From: Luteirhabdus pelagi
Lineage (GTDB): Bacteria > Bacteroidota > Bacteroidia > Flavobacteriales > Flavobacteriaceae
NCBI RefSeq assembly: GCF_016827595.1
Contig: NZ_JAECMS010000001.1
Location: 620,001-684,000, forward strand
Length of the DNA stretch: 64,000 nucleotides
Reading direction: 5' to 3'
Part shown: positions 26,901-35,465 of the stretch, piece after piece
How positions within the stretch are numbered: the stretch's first letter is position 1
How the letters are laid out: the number at the start of each line of letters is the position of its first letter
Made by a program: the position numbers and the translations under genes
Notes under the pieces: generated by a model
What the model was told of the DNA's origin: nothing
The model's database searches: none
Seen by the model: the letters and a program-made list of their open reading frames with translations, nothing else

Positions 26901-29437
26901 TCTTGAACAACATCGCCAGGACATGTAATGGTCGGAAGCTGTGTGTCGTTTATCGTGACATCGAAGCTACAGGTTGCAGAGTTCCCTGAGGCATCGGTTA
27001 CCACAAATGTATTGGTCGTGGTACCGATTGGGAATGTGCTTCCAGAGGCAAGTCCTGCCGTTTGGGTCACTTCGATAGTACTGTTATATGTAATGGTTAT
27101 TTCACCATTTCCTTGGCGAACTCCTTGGGAGTGGACCACGTCGGTAACCGTTGGGGCAGTATAACTGCTTCCACCTCCACCGCCTCGGCAGTTTCCACTT
27201 CCAGCACCGCCATAGTAACCAGCGCCGCCGCCATATCCTTCGCAACCACAGCCATTGGGCGAACCTCCAAATCCGAGACCGCCGGCAACACTAGGGTTGT
27301 TAAAGCTAGCACAGGTACCATTTCCGCTGGACGTTTGTGTTCCAGGGTCGCCTCCAGGGTTAGCTGGGGTGCTTCTATAGCCGGCCCCGCCTATGAGACC
27401 GCCCCCAAGGCCACCCCATACATGCTGGCTAGACCAATATCCGGCACCGCCACCGGCGCCTGCCACAACAATTCTATCAGTTAGGGCAGTACCCCCTACA
27501 CGAATGTCAGAGGCACCTCCACCACCGGCACCGGCAGATTCTCCATTTCCTCCACCGTTCCAGCCGCCAGTTAGCCCTGTAGGCTGTTCTCCAACGTAGA
27601 TATATAGTGTTTGGCCAGGGACTACTGGAATTGTGGCTTCTACGCCTCCTCCATAATTTACATTGTTAACCCAATTGGCGCCTCCTTGCGCGCCGTACAC
27701 AACGGCCTGAATTTCCGTAACGCCTGCTGGCACCACAAATTGCTGAGGGGCTCCCGTATAGGAGAATGTCATTGTACCCGTTGATCCGGTTGAACAATTA
27801 TCGCTTACCGCTGGCGCGGTATAGGTGACTACTGCGCCACAGGCATCAGGATCGTTATCTTGGGTAATATCGGATGGACATGTAAGTGTCGGTGCAATCG
27901 AATCTTCCACGGTTACCGTTGTGGTACAGGTATCAGTATTTCCGCCCGCGTCGGTTACTGTAAGGGTAACTGTGTTTGAACCAACATCGGCACAGGTGAA
28001 GCTGGAAACATCTATGCTCGTACTGGAAATGCTACAGTTATCCATACTCCCATTATTGATATCGGATGCAGTGATACTTGCTTCTCCATTGGTATCAAGC
28101 TGAACCGTGAATGGAGCTGCACAATTTGCCACTGGGGCTATGTTGTCCTCGACCGTAACCGTAGTTGTACAGGTATCGGTGTTTCCGCTTGCATCGGTCA
28201 CTGTTAGGGTCACCGTATTTGGACCGATATCGGCACATGTAAAGCTGGAAACATCGATGCTCGTACCGGTGATGCTACAATTGTCTGTGCTACCGTTATT
28301 GATATCGGTAGCCGTAATGCTCGCCGCTCCACTGGCATCAAGCTGTACCGTGAATGGGGCAACACAGTTGGCCACTGGCGCTACGTTGTCCGCTACCGTT
28401 ACGGTGGTCGTACAGGTATCAGAATTTCCGCCCGCATCGGTCACTGTTAAGGTCACGGTATTTGGACCGATATCGGCACAGGTGAAGCTGGAAACATCGA
28501 TGCTCGTGCTGGCAATGCTACAGTTATCAGTGCTTCCGTTATTGATATCGGCAGCGGTAATGCTTGCCAAGCCACTTCCATCCAATTGAATTGTAAAGGG
28601 AGCGACACAGTTGGCTACAGGTGCAGTGTTATCAACACCAGCATTTATGCTAATCGACTGGTTTGAAGATTCGCAATCATTGGCATCTCTTATTCTTACT
28701 TGATATGTACTTGGCGCCAGGTTTGTAAATGTTGAAGAAGCCTGATAGGTAGTGCCCCCATTAATAGAATACGAATATGGGCTCGTTCCTCCCGATGGAG
28801 CAGTAATGGCAATAGTACCGTCATTTGCACCAGGACACCCTTCGTTTGTAGGTGTCGCAGTAAAACTTAATGTAGGGCATACTACTCCACCACCAGTAAT
28901 CGTGACGATATAATCTTCTACTTCCCCGTTAAAACCGGTCTCACAGGGACCCACAACCGGTGTGGTTCCGTTCTTCGCAATGATCCGCATACGCGTAGGT
29001 CCATTGCTTGCGGATGCAGGTACCGTTATCGTACGGTTAAGCGAGGTACCACCACCAAAAGGGATACTGCCACTTCCAGTAAACACGGTTTCGCCAGGAT
29101 CGTTAAAATCCTGGTCCTGATTGAAATCTATATAGGCAGCATATGCATAATCGCCCGCATTGGAGCGATCTACACGAACTATTACCTGATTTGTATTGGG
29201 TGCAGTTGGCGTAGGGCTGTAGGTGGCTCGAGAGCCCAAGCCCGTAAAGTCTCCATAGTTGCCCCCAGAGTTTGTTTGGTTGCAATTGTTAAAAGGGTTT
29301 GAGGTTATAGGAAAACAGACTTCTCCTATAAATGCTCCATTTCCTGCCGAACCAGAGGTTGTACAGTATTGAGCGTTGCTTTCATTTACGCCAAAGAATA
29401 TGGCAATAAACAAAAGCACATAAGTAATGCTTTTCAT
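23981..29437 (-). CDS. Giant secreted adhesin with HYR-type repeats and T9SS sorting domain
   Basis: 1,818 residues. Signal peptide 1-22 (NESNAQ end). A GEVED-type domain ends in GEVEDYIVTI (about 168-177). An SprB-like repeat follows (about 187-265, GCPGANDGTIAI, YQVRIRDANDC). Eleven Ig/HYR-type units of about 80 residues follow; eight start with VANC, and five consecutive ones are nearly identical, giving a 243-bp DNA repeat. A glycine-rich domain (about 550-790, GGGGASDIRVGG) interrupts the series. The last 80 residues (SIYPVPTDNILNI ... ITKRLIKE) are a type A C-terminal signal for type IX secretion, so the protein is exported and attached to the surface or released. Paired cysteines in each unit suggest disulfides. 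Likely role: adhesion or gliding. The repeats should be prone to copy-number change. Confidence 0.92.
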   Translation of the reverse strand: MKSITYVLLFIAIFFGVNESNAQYCTTSGSAGNGAFIGEVCFPITSNPFNNCNQTNSGGNYGDFTGLGSRATYSPTPTAPNTNQVIVRVDRSNAGDYAYAAYIDFNQDQDFNDPGETVFTGSGSIPFGGGTSLNRTITVPASASNGPTRMRIIAKNGTTPVVGPCETGFNGEVEDYIVTITGGGVVCPTLSFTATPTNEGCPGANDGTIAITAPSGGTSPYSYSINGGTTYQASSTFTNLAPSTYQVRIRDANDCESSNQSISINAGVDNTAPVANCVAPFTIQLDGSGLASITAADINNGSTDNCSIASTSIDVSSFTCADIGPNTVTLTVTDAGGNSDTCTTTVTVADNVAPVANCVAPFTVQLDASGAASITATDINNGSTDNCSITGTSIDVSSFTCADIGPNTVTLTVTDASGNTDTCTTTVTVEDNIAPVANCAAPFTVQLDTNGEASITASDINNGSMDNCSISSTSIDVSSFTCADVGSNTVTLTVTDAGGNTDTCTTTVTVEDSIAPTLTCPSDITQDNDPDACGAVVTYTAPAVSDNCSTGSTGTMTFSYTGAPQQFVVPAGVTEIQAVVYGAQGGANWVNNVNYGGGVEATIPVVPGQTLYIYVGEQPTGLTGGWNGGGNGESAGAGGGGASDIRVGGTALTDRIVVAGAGGGAGYWSSQHVWGGLGGGLIGGAGYRSTPANPGGDPGTQTSSGNGTCASFNNPSVAGGLGFGGSPNGCGCEGYGGGAGYYGGAGSGNCRGGGGGSSYTAPTVTDVVHSQGVRQGNGEITITYNSTIEVTQTAGLASGSTFPIGTTTNTFVVTDASGNSATCSFDVTINDTQLPTITCPGDVVQDSDPGICGAVITYTTPVGADNCASPTTVQTAGLASGSTFPVGTTTNTFVVTDASGNTATCSFDVTINDNEAPVANCVPPFTVQLDASGTASITAADIDNGSTDNCGIASTSIDVTNFTCSDVGANTVILTVTDVNGNTDTCTTTVTVADSVAPVANCVAPFTVQLDASGTASITVADIDNGSTDNCGIASTSIDVTDFTCADVGPNTVTLTVTDVNGNTDTCTTTVTVADSVAPVANCVAPFTVQLDASGSASITAADIDNGSTDNCGIASTSIDVTDFSCADVGANTVTLTVTDVNGNTDTCTTTVTVADSVAPVANCVAPFTVQLDASGSASITVADIDNGSTDNCGIVSTSIDVTDFTCADVGPNTVTLTVTDVNGNTDTCTTTVTVADNVAPVANCAAPFTVQLDASGAASITATEIDNGSTDNCGIASTSIDVTNFSCADVGANTVTLTVTDVNGNTSTCSTTVTVEDTIAPSIACPADITANTDAGDCFATVTFPTPIALDNCGIDTVEQTAGLPSGSQFPVGVNTIEFMATDANGNSSTCSFTITVNDNEAPVAVCQDITIQLDANGIAGITAADVDGGSIDQCGVASTAIDIDTFDCSNVGANNVVLTVTDVNGNSSTCTAVVTVEDVTAPVVACQDITVELDPITGLATVLGTDIDNGSTDACGIASYDLDIDIFDCSNIGDNTVVLTVTDTNGNVETCTATVTVQDNTSPELVCQDFTIEIGVDGFATLDPSNVIASNDDVCGIQTVAVDITEFSCADIGTPVTVQVFSQDSNGNTSTCTATVTAVDVLAPVVTCPANQTVDPGEGNLFYILPDYFATGEATAFDNCTDSITITSQEPAAGTPLPDGVHVITLTATDEYGNVGTCAFELTVESELGVEDPRQDFASLSIYPVPTDNILNISNPQGIDLKKVEIYDQRGRLVYTETLSGVGTINTINVSRLAAATYYVRIYGQSGQITKRLIKE

Positions 29438-29457
29438 GATTTGGGGTTTTTAATTAA

Positions 29458-29512
29458 AGGGCGTAAAAGTATAAAAAAATGTTAATAGCCATATACGTGT
29501 TAATGCGTATAT
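29458..29512 (-). promoter_or_regulatory. Candidate adhesin promoter and operator
   Basis: Upstream of the adhesin start, the minus strand reads TTTTTTTATACTTTTACGCCC, close to the Bacteroidota -7 box TAnnTTTG. An inverted repeat ATATACG (29491-29497) / CGTATAT (29506-29512) lies just upstream and could bind a dimeric regulator. Pattern match only. Confidence 0.35.
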
Positions 29513-29599
29513 ATGAAGGGAAGTAGTTGGTTGCAATATCTTTAATTTAGCTATTGAATTACAAAGCCAAAAGAAGATTGCTGGTATCCATGAACGATT

Positions 29600-30010
29600 T
29601 GCTAAGAGCTAGAAACGAAGTATCAAAGAAGCAAAAAATACCGCATACAGCCTAAGGCTTACAGCTTACAGCCCATTTTGGAATTTGGAGCTTGAGATTT
29701 GGAATTTTTTTAGTGAACCGTGAACTGTGATCCGTGATCCGAACCAAGAACCAAAAGTTAGCAGCTGGAAAAAAGCCTACTGATTACTGTTCACTGATCA
29801 CTTCTACAGACTATTGACCACAGACTAACGGCCAAGAGCTAGTGACGAAGAAGCAAAGAAGCAAAGTGGTAAAGAAGCAAGGGAGCTAATTACTACTATT
29901 CATCCTACATCCTACATCCTACATCCTACTTCCTACTTCTTAAAGACTACAGACCAACAACTACCGACTGCCTTGGAATTTGGAGCTTGGAACATGGAAT
30001 TTCAATCAAT
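29600..30010. repeat. Heptanucleotide repeat array 2
   Basis: Runs of 7-nt units with drifting sequence: CAGCCTA, AGGCTTA, CAGCTTA; TTGGAAT, TTGGAGC, TTGAGAT; GTGAACC, GTGAACT, GTGATCC, GTGATCC; CATCCTA four times then CTTCCTA (about 29900-29938). The phase is often held across changes of unit. No gene. The last 80 bases are almost identical to 40398-40478. Confidence 0.8.
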
Positions 30011-30052
30011 TATCGGTAATTAATGCGCCTAACTAATCATTGCTAATTCATG

Positions 30053-30874
30053 TTAGCCATTTTTCAGTTCGCTCTCTATGTCCTCCAAGTATATTTTATC
30101 CATCGGATTGGAATATGGGTCAGACATTTTCTTTCCGTCAAGATAACGTTCTTTTGCGGTTTTCAGAGATGATTTGTATTCTGTTAGTCTGTCCAATTCT
30201 CGATATGTTAGCGCCAAATAATAATGATTTTCGGCTAAATCGTTTGTTTCTGCTTGTTTAGTGAACATCTCGATTGCCTTCTCAAATTTTTCTGTTTCAT
30301 AGTAGAGAACACCTAGATGAAGATAATCATAGGCGCCAATGAAGTCTTGCTTTTCGTTCAGGTCGATTTGCTTTTCTAGGATGCCAATCGCTTTTTCCCT
30401 TTCTCCGATCCCTTTGTAGCATAAGCCCTTGGCGATATTCAAATGATAGGTTCCATTTTGGGAATGTCCAATGTCGTAATCGACTAAACTATCGAGTTTT
30501 TCGATGTCCTCAATACTTCCCTTGTAATCTCTAAAAAATTGATACCGACACCAACCCCTGTACCCTAGATGTCCTATTGGATTTAGCTCGACTGCTTTAT
30601 CGATCAGCTTTTTCCATGTAACAAAATCGCCACTTTTAAGATAGGCAACAGATTTAGCCCAATAGGGGTAATCGTAGGTAGGATCGATGGCGATGGCCTT
30701 GTCCAATATGGTTTGATACTCTTTACTGAACTGATAATGCCCCTTTATTTCCATCGCTTTTTGACACGCTTCATATTTTATCATGTCGCCATAATACTTA
30801 AAGGATTCGCAATTGGGTTGCGCCATTATATTCGAAGTCGAAAACAGTATTAGCAAAAGGGTTATATTTTTCAT
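30053..30874 (-). CDS. TPR-repeat secreted protein (copy 1 of duplicated module)
   Basis: 273 residues from the ATG at 30874, which overlaps the stop of the upstream lipoprotein gene (TAATG). The 32 codons before this Met are shadow of that gene. Signal peptide 1-19 (ends IMAQ). The body consists of tetratricopeptide-like helices (for example DYPYWAKSVAYLKSGD, YDYLHLGVLYYETEKFEKAI, AENHYYLALTYRELDRL). TPR proteins of this type are periplasmic scaffolds. A close paralogue is at 40463-41293, next to a paralogue of the same lipoprotein. Confidence 0.8.
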   Translation of the reverse strand: MKNITLLLILFSTSNIMAQPNCESFKYYGDMIKYEACQKAMEIKGHYQFSKEYQTILDKAIAIDPTYDYPYWAKSVAYLKSGDFVTWKKLIDKAVELNPIGHLGYRGWCRYQFFRDYKGSIEDIEKLDSLVDYDIGHSQNGTYHLNIAKGLCYKGIGEREKAIGILEKQIDLNEKQDFIGAYDYLHLGVLYYETEKFEKAIEMFTKQAETNDLAENHYYLALTYRELDRLTEYKSSLKTAKERYLDGKKMSDPYSNPMDKIYLEDIESELKNG

Positions 30875-31395
30875 TACGGTAATATTTCGGTTAATTGACC
30901 ATCCGATATTTTGAAAATTAGGTACATATAGTAATCGACAGGAATGTTGTTCCGATACAGCACTTCCCACTGTTCAATGGATGTTGTAGTGCTTAGCAGT
31001 TGAGAAACGATTTCTGAGTCAAATTCCTTTTCCTGATACTGGTAGTCGGATTGCAACACCCTAAATCTTCCTGCCATTCCTTCACAATTAACAAGAAACC
31101 GAATTCTAATGAGTCCATCTTCCTTGTCATCGGGTATTGGTGTAAACTGCGATTTGAACCTTCGTACAATTGACTTCTTTTCGCCGTGATATACTGGGCC
31201 TTCCCCTAGATTGAAATATTGCAGGACGTTCTCTTCTCCATTGCAGATTCTAAAACCCGAAGCATCAGTCTGCTCATTTTGCACGATATCGCCGACCCAT
31301 CGCAAATACTTTGGGTTTTTATCTTCTTTTTTATCGGTCTGGCAACCCGATAGCATAGAAACCAATAGCAATATCGTGAAGAATGGTTTTTTCAT
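30874..31395 (-). CDS. Lipoprotein (copy 1 of duplicated module)
   Basis: 173 residues from the ATG at 31395. The signal peptide ends LSGC. The mature part contains YLRWVGDI, NLGEGPVY and GLIRIRFLVNCEGMAGRFRV, a pattern reminiscent of TonB C-terminal-like folds (beta strand, a conserved IRFLVNC.G.AGRF turn). The longer reading with 25 extra residues is not supported. Co-translated with the TPR protein; nearly the same pair occurs at 40463-41814, so the two proteins probably work together at the envelope. Confidence 0.75.
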   Translation of the reverse strand: MKKPFFTILLLVSMLSGCQTDKKEDKNPKYLRWVGDIVQNEQTDASGFRICNGEENVLQYFNLGEGPVYHGEKKSIVRRFKSQFTPIPDDKEDGLIRIRFLVNCEGMAGRFRVLQSDYQYQEKEFDSEIVSQLLSTTTSIEQWEVLYRNNIPVDYYMYLIFKISDGQLTEILP

Positions 31396-31407
31396 TTGAT
31401 TGGTGCT

Positions 31408-31440
31408 GTTCAAAACGAGTAGGGTCTTGTATAAAAACCT
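31408..31440. repeat. Half copy of the attC-like repeat
   Basis: GGGTCTTGTATAAAAACC matches the left end of the cassette repeat. It sits right upstream of the duplicated module, exactly where the second module has a full copy (41830). Confidence 0.5.
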
Positions 31441-31466
31441 TTTGCGATAGGATTTCAGTATGTATT

Positions 31467-32240
31467 TCATTCTTTTTTGGTTCCTAATAAATATAAAATC
31501 ACACTTGGACCTGATTTAACCCTGTTAATTTCCCAGTGGTATTTCTTAGTGCCATTCAGTGCCTTCACAAGATCGTTCATTTCATTAATAGAATACGTAC
31601 GCAACGATGAAACTACACCGTCCCAAAGCACAAAGAGTGGAACTATTGGGATCAGATAGGTGAAAAAAAATCGTCCTAAGTTAAATGGTTTAATAAATGG
31701 TGTTGTCAATAGAACACTAATGGGTGAAAATAGCATAGCCAAGATACTTGGTATACTTCTTTCTTGTCCCTCAAATATTGCAATCGGTTTATCGGCATCG
31801 ATAGCGTTTTGAAGAATTTGTACCGCATCTTTTGGCTTAAAGTGATGTAGGGATAGAAATTGCGTTCGTAGTCCCATTAGTGTTTCGGGTACATCCCGAG
31901 CATCGATAGGTGTTTCTATATATTCGAAGTTATCCGCTTTTTCCTTTGTATATTTGAAGGCTGCAATATTGGGATAAAAGTCTGTCAATACTATTTTTAA
32001 ATCCGGAATATCCTTTTTCAATTCTGAATTTAACCAAATAAGTCCGCCACCACCACCCGAACCAAGATCAACAATTCGATTGGTTCCACTCGCTTTCAAA
32101 CCTTTCTTAATAATTGGAATAATCGGTTGATACATTTTGGTCTTATTCGACAAAAACTGTAAGAAGTCAGTACCGTAATTTCTCAAAAAAGACGGAAACC
32201 ATTTTTGGTCTTCAAATTCAAATAGGTGAATTCTTCGCAT
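31467..32240 (-). CDS. SAM-dependent methyltransferase (class I)
   Basis: 257 residues. RIVDLGSGGGGGLIWL (about 55-70) is the SAM-binding motif I with an unusually long glycine run; IVLTDFYPN supplies the acidic residue that holds the ribose. The C-terminal region has a hydrophobic stretch (about 165-200) that may contact membrane. Substrate unknown; lipids or small molecules are possible given the hydrophobic segment. It is flanked by partial cassette repeats on both sides, so it may be another mobile cassette. Confidence 0.8.
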   Translation of the reverse strand: MRRIHLFEFEDQKWFPSFLRNYGTDFLQFLSNKTKMYQPIIPIIKKGLKASGTNRIVDLGSGGGGGLIWLNSELKKDIPDLKIVLTDFYPNIAAFKYTKEKADNFEYIETPIDARDVPETLMGLRTQFLSLHHFKPKDAVQILQNAIDADKPIAIFEGQERSIPSILAMLFSPISVLLTTPFIKPFNLGRFFFTYLIPIVPLFVLWDGVVSSLRTYSINEMNDLVKALNGTKKYHWEINRVKSGPSVILYLLGTKKE

Positions 32241-32261
32241 TCTTCGTTGGTTTGGTCGGTA

Positions 32262-32330
32262 AGTGCTACAGCAGTCTTGTATAATGGACGTTCTGCGCTT
32301 CTGTGAATTTACGGATTTTTTAGTTATGGA
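32262..32330. repeat. Left half of the attC-like repeat
   Basis: CTACAGCAGTCTTGTATAAT and GAATTTACGGATTTTTTAG are present. The right half is missing, replaced by the heptanucleotide array that begins near 32336. Confidence 0.55.
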
Positions 32331-32335
32331 ATCTT

Positions 32336-32544
32336 ATGGTCGCCAGCAGCCAAAAGCCAGTGGCTAAGGAGCAAAGTTGCAGAGAAACAGAGAAGCAGAG
32401 AAACAAACGAGCTTATTACTACTATTCATCCTACTTCCTACTTCCTACCTCCTACATCCTACATCCTACACCCCTCACGTCTCATGTCTCACTACTCACC
32501 ATCTTCTACTGAAAGACTACAGACTAACAACTACCGACTAACAA
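32336..32544. repeat. Heptanucleotide repeat array 3
   Basis: CATCCTA, CTTCCTA, CTTCCTA, CCTCCTA, CATCCTA, CATCCTA, then CACGTCT, CATGTCT, and TACAGAC, TAACAAC, TACCGAC, TAACAAC, all in one 7-nt phase that runs up to the stop codon of the protease gene at 32545. No gene. Confidence 0.8.
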
Positions 32545-33849
32545 CTATTTCTTCGTCTCAAACTCAATAACGTACGGTTTAAGGCGTATTCCATTCGAGA
32601 GCCTGAAGTTCGAACCGATGGCTAGCTGATATTTTTTGCCAGGTGCCAGTTGCACTTGAAAAGAATAGCTTTCATTATCCTCTGCCCATTGGCGCGTAGC
32701 ATTATTCACCTTGGGGTAAAACCCTTCACCTAATGGACCATAATCCAGTCCGGTATGGATCCCGTTTAAGGGTTCGGAAAATAACACGGTTATTGTCTTG
32801 ATACTGGGATCTACATCCGTGGCGCCATTTTCAAATTCGAGGATTTTTGAAACATACGGTCGTTTGCTTTCATAGGCGGCGTAAAGATTTTCGATGGTAT
32901 CGGGTAAGAGGCCTGAAGTATCCACAATTCGCTCGACCGCTGCTTCATCGGTGTAGTCGAGTTCAATCAATTCCGTAATCGCTTTCTTCTTATCGGTAGC
33001 TTCCCGATAGTACCGCTCAGCAATTTCATAGCCTATATAATAGCCCAAGTCACGTACCTCCAATTCATTTTCATTTTCACCCCAAAGCCAATTATAATTA
33101 TTGGTCATCAGATAAAGATCGTCTACAAATTTTTCCACCACTCTCTTTTCATTGGCCTTTCCAAAATCGATGGCCGGAACAGTTGAGGGTTTTTGCGTTA
33201 CTTCACATGAAACAAACTCTGCAATCCCTTCATAAAGACACATGGAAAGGAGGTTGGTAACCAATTCCTTCTGCTGGGTGTGGACATACTCATGCGTACA
33301 CAATAGCGCAAGGTTATCCAGAGGCTTGTATTGGTTATAGAACGGTTGCCGCCATTCAGGTAATTCGGATATATTGGTGGTCTCGTCAGCCAAAGCCAAT
33401 TCACTACCAATTAGAATGTTCTTTCCATTAATGGTTCCATTGGTTCTAAAAGCACCCACGGTGAAGTATATTTTGGCCGGCGTCAAGTCGGGATAGGCGT
33501 TTTTCAGTTTTTGAATAGCAACCGAAATTTCATCATGATAATATTCTGTATTTAGCGTATGCTGCCTAATGGACGCCCAAAATTCTGGATAGGCGGTCAT
33601 GGCAGTGAAGAACTCTTGTTCCGTATAATTTCGTACCGCTATTAGATCGTTGAGACCTGTACTCGCTTTATCCAAATATAACTGGTGTAGCAATTGCTTT
33701 TGTTCGGTCGTATCTGATGTCTGCTGAATTTGATCGTAAGCGTTCCAAAAATTTGAAATATCGCTCGACTCGAATTCCTGTGGATAGTACTTTTCTCGGC
33801 AGCTGAAAAGCAACAAACATAACATAATGTAAACTGTTATTCGTACCAT
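32545..33849 (-). CDS. Gluzincin-type metalloprotease lipoprotein (DUF2268-like)
   Basis: 434 residues. The signal peptide ends LLFSC (Cys17). A zinc-protease motif HEYVH (about 187-191) is followed by EGIAEFVS with the third ligand Glu about 20 residues later, the HExxH...E layout of gluzincins; the family resembles DUF2268 predicted Zn proteases. The C-terminal 90 residues (DVDPSIKTITVLFSEPLNG ... LAPGKKYQLAIG) form a Big_5/SbsA-like Ig domain. Likely an outer-membrane or periplasmic protease of unknown substrate. Confidence 0.8.
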   Translation of the reverse strand: MVRITVYIMLCLLLFSCREKYYPQEFESSDISNFWNAYDQIQQTSDTTEQKQLLHQLYLDKASTGLNDLIAVRNYTEQEFFTAMTAYPEFWASIRQHTLNTEYYHDEISVAIQKLKNAYPDLTPAKIYFTVGAFRTNGTINGKNILIGSELALADETTNISELPEWRQPFYNQYKPLDNLALLCTHEYVHTQQKELVTNLLSMCLYEGIAEFVSCEVTQKPSTVPAIDFGKANEKRVVEKFVDDLYLMTNNYNWLWGENENELEVRDLGYYIGYEIAERYYREATDKKKAITELIELDYTDEAAVERIVDTSGLLPDTIENLYAAYESKRPYVSKILEFENGATDVDPSIKTITVLFSEPLNGIHTGLDYGPLGEGFYPKVNNATRQWAEDNESYSFQVQLAPGKKYQLAIGSNFRLSNGIRLKPYVIEFETKK

Positions 33850-33870
33850 ATTGAATACTAACGCTTTTTA

Positions 33871-34017
33871 TTGATGAATGGTATAATGATCTTGTAGTAC
33901 GCCGCTGCGACAGAGTTGTTTAAATTACTGATTTTTCAATTAGGCTAAAATTGGTTCATTCTCGAAGTCCTTTTCTATAGTGTAACCTGTCTTGCGACAT
34001 GAGCGTTATACCATCAA
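33871..34017. repeat. attC-like intergenic repeat with a variant outer arm
   Basis: Outer arm here is ATTGATG (33870-33876) pairing with CATCAAT (34013-34019). The usual CAACAACG is replaced, and the change is matched on both sides. GATCTTGTAGTACGC and GAGCGTTATACC mark the inner ends, and TTAAATTACTGATTTTTCAA is the core. The stop codon of the DUF6090-like gene lies inside the right arm. Confidence 0.7.
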
Positions 34018-34778
34018 TTTTCATAGGAATCTATTTCCTTGATCACATTTTCACCTACTTCATTAAGTTGACCATATAGATCAATCATCCAATCAAACTG
34101 AAAAGCAGCTAAATTAATTACATTTCTATAGGACGCAGAGGAAGTGTAGACTTTAAAATCCTCCATATATTCAGATTGAGGGGTAGCTCTTACATTTAAT
34201 GAATCTGGAGGTAAGAACGCCGTTGCAAGGACCAACGATTTATCAAATTGAGTCGAAAGATAATTTTCTTGCCCTTTTAGACACCCATTATAACTGCCTT
34301 CATTTTGTGAAATGTCATCTACAAGTCTGTGGTACCGAATTAAAAGGGAATCTAAATTCGTGTTGTTTATTTTACCGAAATAACTAGAATTTTTCAAGGC
34401 TTCATAGCCGCCCGTATTAGGTTTGAAATGAAAATCCATAAAAGCAGACCCACAGCCCATGAACAGAAGCAAGTTTTCTTCTTCCTTTTTATCCAAAATT
34501 GCTATTCTTGCCTTCTTACATAAATCTCCAATATTCTTTCGATACATAGTTAAGGAGTCCAGCATTCTCATATCCTCTTGGGTATGCGACTTTATCTTTC
34601 CCAAGTATTCCCTCAAAATTTCATCATCTTTATTGACCTGATTCCAATTGTTTATTTTAAGAGCAATCAAAATACCTATAACAACCAATAAAATTTCACC
34701 GATGGCATATTTCAAATAGTTACCGGTTTGACCTTTGGATAACAAGTCATATCTGATTTTTCTAAAGAATTTTATCAT
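34014..34778 (-). CDS. DUF6090-family protein
   Basis: 254 residues. The N-terminus has a charged start, then one membrane helix (about 26-45, YAIGEILLVVIGILIALKIN) followed by NNWNQ, a combination characteristic of DUF6090 proteins of Flavobacteriia. The remainder is helical and extracytoplasmic. Function unknown. It is bounded by a full cassette repeat at the stop side and a half repeat at the start side, the same arrangement as the other cassettes. Confidence 0.8.
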   Translation of the reverse strand: MIKFFRKIRYDLLSKGQTGNYLKYAIGEILLVVIGILIALKINNWNQVNKDDEILREYLGKIKSHTQEDMRMLDSLTMYRKNIGDLCKKARIAILDKKEEENLLLFMGCGSAFMDFHFKPNTGGYEALKNSSYFGKINNTNLDSLLIRYHRLVDDISQNEGSYNGCLKGQENYLSTQFDKSLVLATAFLPPDSLNVRATPQSEYMEDFKVYTSSASYRNVINLAAFQFDWMIDLYGQLNEVGENVIKEIDSYEN

Positions 34779-34791
34779 GTTTCAGTGTTTA

Positions 34792-34830
34792 GCACAACGT
34801 CGTACAACGCTCTAATACAGATTATTGTGA
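34792..34830. repeat. Half copy of the attC-like repeat
   Basis: CACAACGTCGTACAACGCTC corresponds to the left end of the repeat (canonical CAACGGTCTTGTATAACGC). Core and right end are not found before the heptanucleotide array. Confidence 0.45.
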
Positions 34831-34969
34831 AGATAACACTTTTTGCCGAAACCAATTTCATCTCCTTTAGGGCAAGATTCAATATGCTATGTAGAGCTAT
34901 GGTCGCATGCTAGTGACGTTTATTCCCATTCAATGAGAGGCACTTTTACCGATCTATCTAAGTACTGTA

Positions 34970-35440
34970 GACGACTGACTAACGACTATTTTGGAATTTG
35001 GAGCTTGAGATTTGGGATTTTTTGGGTGAATAGTGAACCGTGAACAATGAGCCGTGAACGGGATTTAGAGTCGAGAAGTCTATGAGTCTATGAGTGGAGA
35101 AGATGAGACAATTTGATAATTTGAAAATGCACGATAAACTTCAGTTTCGAAGCAGCAGAGAATCAAAGGATCAAAGGAGCAAAGAATACCCAATACTGCT
35201 TACCGCTTAAAGCTTAAAGCTTATGGCCTACATCCTATATCCTACATCCCCGCCCGAACGTACCTACCCGATTGAGATTACATACGCATTTGGTACGGGC
35301 GGGCTACACCCTACATCCCCGCCCGAACGTACCTACCCGATTGAGATTACATACGCATTCGGTACGGGCGGGCAGCCTACTGCTTACAGCTTACAGCCTA
35401 CTGCTTACTGCATACAGCATATCTTGGAATTTAAGCCCTT
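34970..35440. repeat. Heptanucleotide repeat array 4
   Basis: Units include TTGGAAT, TTGGAGC, TTGAGAT; GTGAACC, GTGAACA; CCGCTTA, AAGCTTA, AAGCTTA; CATCCTA, TATCCTA. Contains the 55-bp direct repeat listed separately. A phrase around 35113-35180 (GATAAACTTCAGTTTC and following) recurs in array 5 near 40010. From 34831 to 34969 no gene or repeat is visible. Confidence 0.75.
35249..35372. repeat. 55-bp direct repeat with inverted ends, two copies
   Basis: Copies at 35249-35303 and 35318-35372 (69-bp period) differ at one base. Each begins CCCGCCCG and ends CGGGCGGG, with ACGTACC / GGTACG inside, so each copy can fold on itself. The spacer CTACACCCTACATC is heptad-type sequence. GC content is well above the surroundings. 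Confidence 0.85.
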
Positions 35441-35465
35441 CCTTCAAATAGGATTGAATAGTTAA

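Noticed and set aside
30875-30970. Longer start of the TPR gene
   Set aside because: The extra 32 residues lie in the coding sequence of the lipoprotein; the Met at 30874 begins a clear signal peptide.
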